From Ramlibacter henchirensis (GTDB lineage Bacteria; Pseudomonadota; Gammaproteobacteria; Burkholderiales; Burkholderiaceae_C), in assembly GCF_004682015.1 (NCBI RefSeq), contig NZ_SMLM01000003.1:496001-560000 (forward strand): a stretch of 64,000 nt of DNA, in the 5' to 3' direction. Positions 23,508 to 31,881 of the stretch are shown in pieces. A program made the translations under genes and the position numbers. The notes beneath the pieces were generated by a model, which ran no database searches, was not told the DNA's origin, and saw only the letters and a list, made by a program, of their open reading frames with translations. Numbering within the stretch: the first letter of the stretch is position 1; every line of letters begins with the position of its first letter.

Positions 23508-24304
23508 AGGTCCGGCGCGCCTTCGCCGACCTGCCGCACGGGCAGGTCCACTACGCGGAGTGCGGTGACCCCCGCCGGCCCGCGGTGCTGCTGCTGCACC
23601 AGACCCCGCGCAGCTGGGCCGAGTACCGCGAGGTGCTGCCGCTGATCGGCGCCAGCTACCGGGCGATCGCCATGGACACGGCAGGCTTCGGCGACTCGGA
23701 GCCGCCCAGCGGCCCGGCCTCCATCGAGACCTGGGCGGCCGTCGCGGTGCAGTTGCTCGATGCCCTGGGGCTGCCGCGCGTGCATGTCGTGGGCCACCAC
23801 ACGGGCGGCGTCATCGCGGTGGAGCTCGCGGCCCGCCATGCGGAGCGGGTGGCCTCGCTGGTGCTGTCCTCCACGCCGTACACCGATGAAGCGTTCCGCC
23901 GCGCGCGTGCGCAGCGTCCGCCCATCGATGCGGTCGAGCCGGCGGACGACGGCAGCCATCTCGCCGAGTTGTGGCGCAAGCGCCAGTCGTTCTATCCGCC
24001 CGGCCGGCCCGAACTGCTCCTTGCCTTCGTGCAGGACGCAATGAAGGTGCGCGGCGACGTGGAAGGGGGCCATCGGGCGGTCGCTTCGTATCGCATGGAG
24101 GACTGCATCGCGCAGGTGCGGCAACCCACGCTGCTGATCAAGGCCATGGACGATCCCTTCGCGGCGCCTCACGCGCAGGAGCTGCACGAACGGCTGCCGC
24201 AGGCCCGCATCGAGGAGATCCCCGGCGGCATGGTGCCCTTGCCCGACCAGCTGCCGGCCGCCTTCGCGGACGCGGTCCTGCGCTTTCTGGACGAGCAGCC
24301 GTGA
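23504..24304 (+). CDS. alpha/beta-hydrolase-fold protein with altered catalytic triad
   Basis: A 266-residue alpha/beta-hydrolase fold: AVLLLHQTPRSWAEYREVLP (oxyanion strand), AIAMDTAGFGDSEPP, and the nucleophile elbow VVGHHTGGVIA. The elbow has His99 where Ser, Cys or Asp normally sits (G97-H-H-T-G101). The acid position is Asp216/217 (KAMDDPF). The usual C-terminal GxGH catalytic His is missing; the local sequence is EIPGGMVPLPDQ. So it keeps the fold but not a standard Ser-Asp-His triad. It overlaps both neighbours (ATGA upstream, GTGA downstream) and belongs to the MarR-divergent operon. It could be a non-hydrolytic lyase-like or C-C-bond enzyme, or may have lost activity. Confidence 0.85.
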   Translation: MKVRRAFADLPHGQVHYAECGDPRRPAVLLLHQTPRSWAEYREVLPLIGASYRAIAMDTAGFGDSEPPSGPASIETWAAVAVQLLDALGLPRVHVVGHHTGGVIAVELAARHAERVASLVLSSTPYTDEAFRRARAQRPPIDAVEPADDGSHLAELWRKRQSFYPPGRPELLLAFVQDAMKVRGDVEGGHRAVASYRMEDCIAQVRQPTLLIKAMDDPFAAPHAQELHERLPQARIEEIPGGMVPLPDQLPAAFADAVLRFLDEQP

Positions 24305-25221
24305 AGGCGCTGCGCGTGCACGCCTGGGGCGAACCGCCTCGCGTCGAAGAGCTCCCCGATCCGGCGCCGTCGCCCGGCCGCTCCATCGTCCGCATGCACG
24401 CGGCGACGGTCGGGCACATCGACCGCACGATCTGGAGCGGCGCCTTCCTGCGCCATCCGCCGCTGCCGTACATCCCGGGAGTGGAAGGCGCGGGCGTGGT
24501 CGTGCACAGCGAGCGCTTCGCCGCCGGCCAGCGCGTCTGGCTGCGCGGCGCCGGGCTCGGCACGGTTCGCAACGGAACCTGGTGCGAACTGGTCGACGCG
24601 CCCGACCATGCACTCGGCGCCTTGCCCGAGCAGGTGCCGATGGCGCTCGGCTCGGCCTTCTTTTCGCCGTCGACCTCGGCCTGGGTCGCGCTGCACGACG
24701 TGGGCCAGGTCCGCGAAGGCCAGCGTGTGCTGGTGACAGGCGCGACCGGCGCGGTGGGCTCGCTCGTCTTGCAACTGGCACGCGACGCGGGTGCGCAGGT
24801 CCGTGCGGTGTACTTCGATGAAGAGCAGCGCTCGCGCCTGCCGGCGCACTTCGATGCGGTGTCTGCGGACGCGCTGGCGCCGGAGGCCGACCTGCTGCTC
24901 GACACCGTGGGCGGCGACGCGCTGCCTGCCGCACTTCGCGGTGTCGCGCCCGGCGGCCGCGCGGTGCTCGTGGGCTATGCCGGCGGCACCGAAACCAGGC
25001 TGGACTTGCCCGAGCTATTGCAGCGCGACATCGCGCTGCTGCCGCTGAACATGTTCCGACGCGAGGCTTCCGGCCGCGCCGCCGCGCCGGCATTGCTGGA
25101 GCGGCTTGCGCAAGGCCGATTACAGCTCGAGGTCACGGAGTTTCCGTTCGAGCAGGCGGGCGCTGCGCTCGAGTGGATCACCCGCCGCGGTCACCGCGGC
25201 CGGGCGGTGCTGGTGCTCTAG
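24301..25221 (+). CDS. MDR-family quinone oxidoreductase / zinc-less alcohol dehydrogenase
   Basis: A 306-residue medium-chain dehydrogenase/reductase. The GroES-like N-terminal domain begins KALRVHAWGEPPRVEELPDP and runs to about residue 120; the cofactor domain has VLVTGATGAVGSLVLQLA, a GxxGxVG-type motif typical of NADPH-dependent quinone oxidoreductases. No structural or catalytic zinc-ligand cluster is seen. The start GTG 24301 overlaps the preceding stop (GTGA). The stop (TAG 25219-25221) overlaps by 3 nt the end of the convergent MarR pseudogene. It is the last gene of the four-gene operon; the substrate is unknown. Confidence 0.85.
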   Translation: MKALRVHAWGEPPRVEELPDPAPSPGRSIVRMHAATVGHIDRTIWSGAFLRHPPLPYIPGVEGAGVVVHSERFAAGQRVWLRGAGLGTVRNGTWCELVDAPDHALGALPEQVPMALGSAFFSPSTSAWVALHDVGQVREGQRVLVTGATGAVGSLVLQLARDAGAQVRAVYFDEEQRSRLPAHFDAVSADALAPEADLLLDTVGGDALPAALRGVAPGGRAVLVGYAGGTETRLDLPELLQRDIALLPLNMFRREASGRAAAPALLERLAQGRLQLEVTEFPFEQAGAALEWITRRGHRGRAVLVL

Positions 25222-25747
25222 CTGCCGCGCTGGGCCTGTTCGATCAGCCGCGCCAGCGTGTTCTTCAGCTCTGCTGCGCGTGATGCACCGAAGGGTGCGA
25301 GCACGCGACGCTCGTGCTCGCGCGCCAGCGGGATCAGCTGCGAAGCAGCCTTGCTCCCTGAGGGGTAATGCTTACCAGCGTGATGCGCCGGTCTCCCTGA
25401 TAAGGCAGGCGGCGCACATGCCCGCAGCCTTCCATGCGATCGAGAACCTTGGTCAGCGTGGGCTGCTTCATCACCACGATCTGCGCGAGGCGAGTGATGC
25501 TCAAGGGCTGCCCGTCGGCCAGCGTGGCCAGCACACGCCACTCCGACGGCGAGAAACCGCGCGCGCCGACCACGTCGTGGAACTCGCCCGCGATCACCTG
25601 ATGGGCCTGCGCGAGCAGGGCCGGCAGGTAGTCAGCGACGAAGTCCCCGCCCATCGAATCGGCCTGGCTGGATGAGCCGCGATGGTGCGCGCCCGAGCTT
25701 CCCGACCTAGGGAAATCACGGGGTTCAGAAATCGCATGACTTTTCAT
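25218..25747 (-). pseudogene. MarR-family regulator with a frameshift near its C-terminus
   Basis: A paralogue of the MarR gene at 20842-21342 (shared YLPALLAQA, ISGEFH-like, SEWRVLATL and LKQPTLT-like segments). The first frame stops at 25334-25336 after VSITPQGARLLRS. The missing C-terminal helix continues in another frame as QLIPLAREHERRVLAPFG and then RAAELKNTLARLIEQ, ending at 25218. Aligning to the intact paralogue places a single lost base near 25337-25350. The HTH and wing are intact, so a truncated 137-residue protein could still bind DNA, but the dimerisation helix is lost. ATG 25747 is used; an internal ATG near 25652 is possible. A sequencing error cannot be excluded. Confidence 0.75.
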
Positions 25748-25764
25748 ATGTTCCAGCTTAAACT
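25735..25764 (+). promoter_or_regulatory. MarR operator candidate and promoter-like elements upstream of iorA
   Basis: The reverse complement of 25735-25749 (ATATGAAAAGTCATG) matches 14 of 15 bases of the motif at 21395-21409. It overlaps the start codon region of the frameshifted MarR gene. Weak ATGACT (25736-25741) and TAAACT (25759-25764) boxes, 17 nt apart, could drive iorA. Confidence 0.5.
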
Positions 25765-25817
25765 AAATCCGCACGCAGGCAGTGCGAGGCGTTGCTTACC
25801 CGGGAAACAGGAAGGCC

Positions 25818-27956
25818 ATGGCTGAGAGATCGTTCGTCGAGGAAGTGAAGAAGCTGCGGCTGGGCGCCGGGGAAACGTTCCGCGGCGAGGGCATCCTGGC
25901 CGTGACCAAGGCGCTGCTGGAATCGGGCGTGGCGTACGTCGCCGGCTACCAGGGCGCGCCGATCTCGCACCTGATGGATGTGCTGGCCGACGCGCAGGAC
26001 ATCCTGGCCGAGCACGGCATCCGGTTCGAGAACAGCGCGAGCGAGGCCACGGCCGCAGCCACGCTGGCCGCGTCGGTGAACTATCCGTTGCGCGGCGCCG
26101 TGACCTTCAAGGCGACCGTCGGCACCAACGTGGCCTCGGACGCGCTGGCCAACCTGGCCTCGGGCGGCGTCACCGGCGGCGCGCTGATCGTGGTGGGCGA
26201 GGACTACGGCGAAGGCTCTTCGATCATGCAGGAGCGCAGCCACGCCTTCGCGATGAAGTCGCAGATCTGGATGCTCGACCCGCGTCCCAACCTCCCGTCC
26301 ATCGTCGCCGCGGTCAAGCAGGGCTTCGAGCTTTCGGAAGCCAGCAACACGCCGGTGATGCTGCAGCTGCGCATCCGCGCCTGCCACGTGCACGGCGAGT
26401 TCACCGCCTCCGACAACAAGCGCCCGGCCTTCACCATCGGCGACGCGCTGGACAACCCGCAGCGCGACGTCAGCCGCATCGTCCTGCCGCCCGCGAGCTT
26501 CCAGCACGAGCAGGAGAAGGTGCGCGACCGCTGGCCCGCCGCCGTGCGCTACATCGAGTCGCACGGGCTCAACGAATTCTTCGCCGAAGGCACGGACGAC
26601 ATCGGCATCGTCGTGCAGGGCGGCTGCTACAACACGCTGGTCCGCGTGCTCGAGCGGCTGGGCTTCGCCGACATCTACGGCAACAGCCGGGTGCCGCTGT
26701 ACGTGATGAACGTGGCCTATCCGGTGATCGACTCCGAAGTGCGGCGCTTCTGCGAAGGCAAGCGCGCGGTGCTCATGGTCGAGGAAGGCCAGCCCAACTT
26801 CGTCGAGCAGAACGTGGCTTCCATCCTGCGCCAGTCCGGTGCCGCGACCGCGCTGCACGGCAAGGACATGCTGCCGGTCGCGGGCGAATACACGGCCGCC
26901 GAGACGCTCAAGGGCGTGCGCGCGTTCCTCGAGCGCTACGGCCGCCTCCAGCCTGAACCGGCGCCGGTGAAGGTTCCCAAGGTGATCCCGCTCAAGCCGC
27001 TGGCCGAGGACGTGCAGGCCCGGCCGCCGGGCTTTTGCACCGGCTGCCCGGAGCGCCCCATCTTCTCGGCCATGAAGCTGGTCGAGCGCGAGCTCGGGCC
27101 GCACCACGTCAGCGCCGACATCGGCTGCCACCTGTTCTCCATCCTGCCGCCCTTCAACCTCGGCAACACGACGATGGGCTACGGCCTCGGCACGGCGGGC
27201 GCCGCGGCGCTGAACGCGCCGGACCACAAGCGCGCCATCAGCGTGATGGGTGACGGCGGCTTCTGGCACAACGGCCTGACCAGCGGCATCGCGAACGCGG
27301 TCTTCAACCGCAACGACAACCTGACGATCGTCGTCGACAACAACTACACCTCGGCCACCGGCGGCCAGGACATCCTGTCGTCGCAGGCCAGCAACCCGAC
27401 GCGCAGCACCCGCCACGAGATCGAACAGGCCGTGCGAGGCGTCGGCGTCAAGTGGGTCCGCACGATGCGGCGCACGTACGACGTGAAGGGCATGCGCGAC
27501 GCGCTGCGCGAGGCGCTCACGACCAGGGACAAGGGCCCCAAGGTCCTGATCGCGCAGTCCGAGTGCATGCTGAACAAGCAGCGCCGCGAGAAGCCTTTGG
27601 TGCGCAAGGCCGTGGCCGAGGGCAAGCGGGTCGTGCGCGAGCGTTTCGGCATCGATCCCGACACCTGCACGGGCGACCACTCCTGCATCCGCCTGAACGG
27701 CTGCCCCTCGCTGTCGATCAAGCCCAACCCCGACCCGCTGCGCACCGACCCGATCGCGACCGTGATCGATTCCTGCGTCGGCTGTGGACTTTGCGGCGAG
27801 GTCGCGCATGCCGCCGTGCTGTGCCCGTCCTTCTACAAGGCCCAGATCGTCACCAACCCCACGGGCTGGGACAAGTTCCGCCGCAAGGTGTCGGGCGCGG
27901 TGATCGGCTACCTCCAGCGCCGCGACGCGCGCGCCCGCCGCCAGTACGCGTTCTGA
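25818..27956 (+). CDS. iorA: indolepyruvate ferredoxin oxidoreductase alpha subunit-like protein
   Basis: A 712-residue TPP-dependent 2-oxoacid oxidoreductase subunit that oxidatively decarboxylates arylpyruvates to acyl-CoA with ferredoxin as acceptor. The N-terminal pyrimidine-binding domain starts near YVAGYQGAPISHLMDVL. The pyrophosphate domain has FCTGCPERP and the GDG...NN motif (VMGDGGFWHNGLTSG to VVDNNYTSATGGQ). The C-terminus has two 4Fe-4S-type clusters, CTGDHSCIRLNGC and CVGCGLCGEVAHAAVLC. ATG 25818 has AGGAAG 5 nt upstream. iorB follows 7 nt later. It is divergent from the frameshifted MarR gene. Phenylpyruvate, indolepyruvate or hydroxylated analogues are plausible substrates. 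Confidence 0.9.
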   Translation: MAERSFVEEVKKLRLGAGETFRGEGILAVTKALLESGVAYVAGYQGAPISHLMDVLADAQDILAEHGIRFENSASEATAAATLAASVNYPLRGAVTFKATVGTNVASDALANLASGGVTGGALIVVGEDYGEGSSIMQERSHAFAMKSQIWMLDPRPNLPSIVAAVKQGFELSEASNTPVMLQLRIRACHVHGEFTASDNKRPAFTIGDALDNPQRDVSRIVLPPASFQHEQEKVRDRWPAAVRYIESHGLNEFFAEGTDDIGIVVQGGCYNTLVRVLERLGFADIYGNSRVPLYVMNVAYPVIDSEVRRFCEGKRAVLMVEEGQPNFVEQNVASILRQSGAATALHGKDMLPVAGEYTAAETLKGVRAFLERYGRLQPEPAPVKVPKVIPLKPLAEDVQARPPGFCTGCPERPIFSAMKLVERELGPHHVSADIGCHLFSILPPFNLGNTTMGYGLGTAGAAALNAPDHKRAISVMGDGGFWHNGLTSGIANAVFNRNDNLTIVVDNNYTSATGGQDILSSQASNPTRSTRHEIEQAVRGVGVKWVRTMRRTYDVKGMRDALREALTTRDKGPKVLIAQSECMLNKQRREKPLVRKAVAEGKRVVRERFGIDPDTCTGDHSCIRLNGCPSLSIKPNPDPLRTDPIATVIDSCVGCGLCGEVAHAAVLCPSFYKAQIVTNPTGWDKFRRKVSGAVIGYLQRRDARARRQYAF

Positions 27957-27963
27957 GCGCGCC

Positions 27964-29481
27964 ATGAGCAGAGTGCAGCCGATCAAGATCGCGATCCTCG
28001 CCATGGGCGGCGAGGGCGGCGGCGTGCTGGCCGACTGGATCGTCGACCTGGCGGAGTTCAACGGCTTCATGGGCCAGAGCACTTCCGTGCCCGGGGTCGC
28101 GCAACGCACCGGCGCGACCATCTATTACGTCGAGCTGTACCCGAAGGCGCAGGCCGAGGCCGACGGCGGCACGCCCGTGCTGGCGCTGATGCCGCTGCCG
28201 GGCGATGTGGACGTGGTGATCGCTTCCGAGCTGATGGAAGCGGGCCGGGCGGTGGCGCGCGGACTGGTCACGCCGGACCGCACCACGCTGATCGCGTCGA
28301 CCCACCGCGTCTATTCCATCGTCGAGAAGACCGCGATGGGCGACGGCCGCGTGGACCCTTCCAATCTGCTCGCGCACGCGCAAGCCGCCGCCAAGCGTTT
28401 CGTGCACTTCGACATGGAGAAGGCCGCCGACGAGGCCGGCAGCGTGATCAGTGCCGTCCTGTTCGGCGCTCTCGCCGGCACCGGCGTGCTGCCGTTCAGC
28501 CGCGCGCAGTTCGAGGCGACCATCGAGCGCGGCGGCGTGGGCGTCAAGACGAGCCTGAAGGCCTTCGGCGCCGCCTTCGATCGCGCCAACGTGCCGGTCG
28601 AGCTCAAGCAGGTGGACGAGCCGTTCTCGATGCCCGCTCCGGCCGACCCGAAGCTCAAGGCGCTGGTCGACCGCATCGCGCGCGACTTCCCCGCGCAGGC
28701 TCACCCGGTGCTCGTGGAAGGCGTGCGTCGTCTCGTCGACTTCCAGGATCCCGCCTATGCCGGCCTCTACCTCGACCGGCTGCAGAAGGTGCGCGACCTG
28801 CCCGCCGGCGGCGATCCCCAGCTGCTGTTCGAGACGGCGCGCCACCTCGCGCTCTGGATGTCGTACGAGGACACGATCCGCGTGGCCGAACTCAAGACGC
28901 GCTCCTCGCGGTTCGAACGCGTGGAAGCCGAAGTGCGCCTCAAGCCCGACCAGCTGCTGGCCATCAACGAATTCATGCACCCGCGCTTGCAGGAGATTGC
29001 CGAGACGCTGCCCGCGGGGCTGGGCAACTGGCTGCTGCGCTCGGGCTGGCCGCGTCGCCTGGTCGAGCGCTTTACCCGCGAAGGGCGCGTGGTCCGCACC
29101 AGCTCGCTCGGCGGTTTCATGACGCTGTACCTCCTGTCGGGCATGAAGCGCTGGCGGCGCAGCACGCTGCGCTATGCCGCGGAGAACCGTCGCATCGAGG
29201 AATGGCTGGCGCACATCGCGGCCGCGGCCTCCCTCAATCCGCAACTGGCCACCGAAGTGGCGCAGTGCCAGCGGCTGGTCAAGGGGTACAGCGAGACGCA
29301 CGAGCGCGGCCTGCGCAACTACGAGACGCTGATGGCCGCCGTGCGTGAAGGCGGCGCCCGCCTGGCACCGGCCACGGTCCGCGAGCTGCGCGACGCCGCC
29401 CTGTCCGATGAACGCGGCGACAAGCTGCGCATCGCGCTCGGCCGGCATGCATTGACACCCCAGCTGCGAGAGGCCGCATGA
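27964..29481 (+). CDS. iorB: indolepyruvate oxidoreductase beta subunit-like protein
   Basis: A 505-residue partner of IorA. The N-terminal gamma-type domain (about 1-190), IAILAMGGEGGGVLADWIVD, binds the CoA/TPP interface, and STSVPGVAQRTGATIYYVE is the conserved IorB segment. Residues about 200-505 form an added helical domain rich in Arg and Leu, seen in proteobacterial IorB and absent from the 200-residue archaeal subunit. It lies 7 nt after iorA. The oxidoreductase probably makes aryl-acyl-CoA for the downstream region. The next gene begins 58 nt later on the same strand. Confidence 0.87.
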   Translation: MSRVQPIKIAILAMGGEGGGVLADWIVDLAEFNGFMGQSTSVPGVAQRTGATIYYVELYPKAQAEADGGTPVLALMPLPGDVDVVIASELMEAGRAVARGLVTPDRTTLIASTHRVYSIVEKTAMGDGRVDPSNLLAHAQAAAKRFVHFDMEKAADEAGSVISAVLFGALAGTGVLPFSRAQFEATIERGGVGVKTSLKAFGAAFDRANVPVELKQVDEPFSMPAPADPKLKALVDRIARDFPAQAHPVLVEGVRRLVDFQDPAYAGLYLDRLQKVRDLPAGGDPQLLFETARHLALWMSYEDTIRVAELKTRSSRFERVEAEVRLKPDQLLAINEFMHPRLQEIAETLPAGLGNWLLRSGWPRRLVERFTREGRVVRTSSLGGFMTLYLLSGMKRWRRSTLRYAAENRRIEEWLAHIAAAASLNPQLATEVAQCQRLVKGYSETHERGLRNYETLMAAVREGGARLAPATVRELRDAALSDERGDKLRIALGRHALTPQLREAA

Positions 29482-29539
29482 GCCGCCCGGCCGCTCCGAA
29501 GGCTCATAGCACCGCAGCCCGCAGGGCGAAGGTTGTCCA

Positions 29540-30532
29540 ATGACCACGGACGAGGGCCTGCTGCTCACGCTGCGCGTCGAGGAAGCGCGCACGTTGAAGC
29601 CGCTGATCCGGATGCTGCGGCTGCGCGCCGAAGACGGCGCCGTGCTGCCCCCGTTCACCGCCGGCTCCCACATCCGCGTCAAGGTGAAGCTGCCGGACGG
29701 AAGCGAGGACTGGCGGCACTATTCGCTGGTCAATCTCTCGGCCGGCGGCGACCTGCACACGCCGCACGAGTACACCATCGCCGTTCGCCGCGAAGACGAT
29801 GGCCGGGGCGGCTCGCGCTTCATGCACCAGGCGCTGCAGGCGGGGGACCGCGTCGTCGTCGAAGCGCCGCGCAACGAATTTCCGCTGCGGGACGGCCCCG
29901 GCTGCGCCGTCCTGCTGGCGGGAGGCATCGGCATCACGCCGATGACCAGCATGGCCGCGCAGCGCCGCGCCGACAAGCTGCCGGTGCGAATGGTGTACGC
30001 CGGCCGCAGCCGCGAGCTGATGGCCTTCCTGCCGCAATTGCAGGACCTGCTCGGCGAAGACCTCCAGGTGCACGCCGATGCCGAAGCCGGCGGTCCGCTG
30101 GACGTCGACCGCGTGCTCGATGCCTGCGGCGATGCCGACCAGCTCTATGTCTGCGGCCCGAAGGTGCTGCTGGACAAGGTCCTGGAGCGGACCCAGGCGC
30201 GCGGCTGGACGCATGACCGGGTCCACTTCGAACTGTTCACGACCCCGGTCGCCGAAGTGGGCGACCAGCCCTTTGAGGTGGTGCTGTCGCAAAGCGGCCA
30301 GAGCTTCCAGGTGCCCGTCGGGCAGACGGTGCTGGACTGCCTGATCGAGCATGGCTGCGATCCCCTGTTCGATTGCAAGCGAGGCGAATGCGGGGTCTGC
30401 TCCGCGTCCGTCCTCGAAGGCGACATCGACCACCGCGACTACTTCCTGAGCGATGCCGAGAAGGCGAGCGGGAAGGTCATGCAGATCTGCGTCTCGCGCG
30501 TGCGCGGGCCGCGACTCGTCCTGGACATGTGA
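29540..30532 (+). CDS. PDR/VanB-family oxidoreductase (FMN/NAD/2Fe-2S dioxygenase reductase)
   Basis: A 330-residue phthalate-dioxygenase-reductase-type electron-transfer protein. Domain order: flavin-binding barrel with WRHYSLVN (RxYS, about residues 59-65), NAD domain with LLAGGIGITPMTSM, and a C-terminal plant-type ferredoxin with CKRGECGVCSASV plus a final Cys in MQICVSR, giving the four 2Fe-2S ligands. It moves electrons from NADH to a Rieske oxygenase. The dioxygenase alpha gene follows 13 nt after its stop with its own ribosome-binding site. It is the only reductase near two oxygenase pairs, so it may serve both. Confidence 0.92.
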   Translation: MTTDEGLLLTLRVEEARTLKPLIRMLRLRAEDGAVLPPFTAGSHIRVKVKLPDGSEDWRHYSLVNLSAGGDLHTPHEYTIAVRREDDGRGGSRFMHQALQAGDRVVVEAPRNEFPLRDGPGCAVLLAGGIGITPMTSMAAQRRADKLPVRMVYAGRSRELMAFLPQLQDLLGEDLQVHADAEAGGPLDVDRVLDACGDADQLYVCGPKVLLDKVLERTQARGWTHDRVHFELFTTPVAEVGDQPFEVVLSQSGQSFQVPVGQTVLDCLIEHGCDPLFDCKRGECGVCSASVLEGDIDHRDYFLSDAEKASGKVMQICVSRVRGPRLVLDM

Positions 30533-30545
30533 AGGAGCCATTCCA

Positions 30546-31871
30546 GTGAAGACCACGCAAATGAACTACCGCGGCAACCCGGAGGCGCTGCGTGCGCTCG
30601 TCGAACCGGATCGCGTTCACCGCGACATCTACATCAACCAGGAAGTGTTCGAACTGGAGCAGGAACACTTCTTCGCCAACACCTGGAACTACGTCGGCCA
30701 CGACAGCCAGGTCCCCAAGCCCGGCGACTACATGACGAACGAAATCGGCGGCCGCCCGCTGATCGTCGTGCGCCACACGGACGGCAGCGTCAAGGTGATG
30801 ATGAACCGGTGCGCCCACAAGGGATCGCGCCTGGTCAACGACGGCTGCGGCAACACGGGCAAGTTCTTCCGCTGCCCCTACCACGCCTGGACCTTCAAGA
30901 CGGACGGTTCGCTGCTGGCCATCCCGCTGAAGCTGGGCTACGAAGGCACGCGGCTTTCGGAATGCGAGAGCGCCAAGGGCCTGGTGACGCTCAAGAACGT
31001 GCGCGTCTACCGCGGCTTCATCTTCGCCAAGATCAACGACGTCGGCCCCGATTTCGAGGCGTACTTCGGCGAATCGCTCAGCTCCATGGACAACATGGCC
31101 GACCGCTCGCCCGAGGGCGAACTGGAGATCGCGGGCGGGTGCCTGCGCTTCATGCACCAGTGCAACTGGAAGATGTTCGTCGAGAACCTGAACGACACCA
31201 TGCATCCGATGGTGGCGCACGAGTCGTCCGCCGGCACCGCCAAGAAGATGTGGGCCGACAAGCCCGCCGATGCGCCCAAGCCCATGGCCATCGAGCAGTT
31301 CGTGCCCTTCATGTCCGACTACAAGTTCTTCGAGGACATGGGCGTGCGGGTGTTCGACAACGGCCACAGCTTCTCGGGCGTCAACTTCAGCATCCACAGC
31401 AAGTACTCCGGCATCCCGGCCTACGAGCAGGCGATGAAGGCGAAGTACGGCGACGAACGCGCGGCGCAGATCCTGGGCCTGACGCGCCACAACACCGTCT
31501 ACTACCCGAACCTCACCATCAAGGGCGCCATCCAGGCCATCCGCGTCGTCAAGCCGATCGCGGCCGACAAGACGCTGGTGGAGAGCTGGACCTTCCGCTT
31601 GAAGGGCGCGCCGCCGGAGCTGCTGCAGCGCACCACCATGTACAGCCGGCTGATCAACTCGCCTTTCTCGGTCGTCGGCCACGACGACCTGCAGGCCTAC
31701 CGCGGCATCCAGGCCGGCCTGCAGGCGAGCGGCAACGACTGGGTCAGCCTGCATCGCAACTTCCACGAGAGCGAGATCGGCAAGGCGGAGGTGACCACCA
31801 ACGGCACCAGCGAGATCTCCATGCGCAACCAGTACCGGGCCTGGGCGCGGTACATGACGCTCGACATGTGA
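30546..31871 (+). CDS. Rieske aromatic ring-hydroxylating dioxygenase alpha subunit (copy 1)
   Basis: A 441-residue catalytic subunit adding O2 to an aromatic ring. The Rieske cluster ligands are Cys89 and His91 (NRCAHKG) with Cys110 and His113 (CPYHAW). The catalytic domain holds the mononuclear iron ligands His220 and His225 and the bridging Asp217 (LNDTMHPMVAHES), spaced as in naphthalene dioxygenase. GTG 30546 is supported by GAAGGAG 8 nt upstream; ATG 30561 is an alternative. The beta-subunit gene follows 10 nt later. It is paralogous to 40278-41594 (shared TWNYVGH, GKFFRCPYHAWT and FAKIND). The substrate is unknown; CoA-ligase neighbours suggest an aromatic acid or its CoA ester. Confidence 0.93.
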   Translation: MKTTQMNYRGNPEALRALVEPDRVHRDIYINQEVFELEQEHFFANTWNYVGHDSQVPKPGDYMTNEIGGRPLIVVRHTDGSVKVMMNRCAHKGSRLVNDGCGNTGKFFRCPYHAWTFKTDGSLLAIPLKLGYEGTRLSECESAKGLVTLKNVRVYRGFIFAKINDVGPDFEAYFGESLSSMDNMADRSPEGELEIAGGCLRFMHQCNWKMFVENLNDTMHPMVAHESSAGTAKKMWADKPADAPKPMAIEQFVPFMSDYKFFEDMGVRVFDNGHSFSGVNFSIHSKYSGIPAYEQAMKAKYGDERAAQILGLTRHNTVYYPNLTIKGAIQAIRVVKPIAADKTLVESWTFRLKGAPPELLQRTTMYSRLINSPFSVVGHDDLQAYRGIQAGLQASGNDWVSLHRNFHESEIGKAEVTTNGTSEISMRNQYRAWARYMTLDM

Positions 31872-31881
31872 AGGGGCGGCC

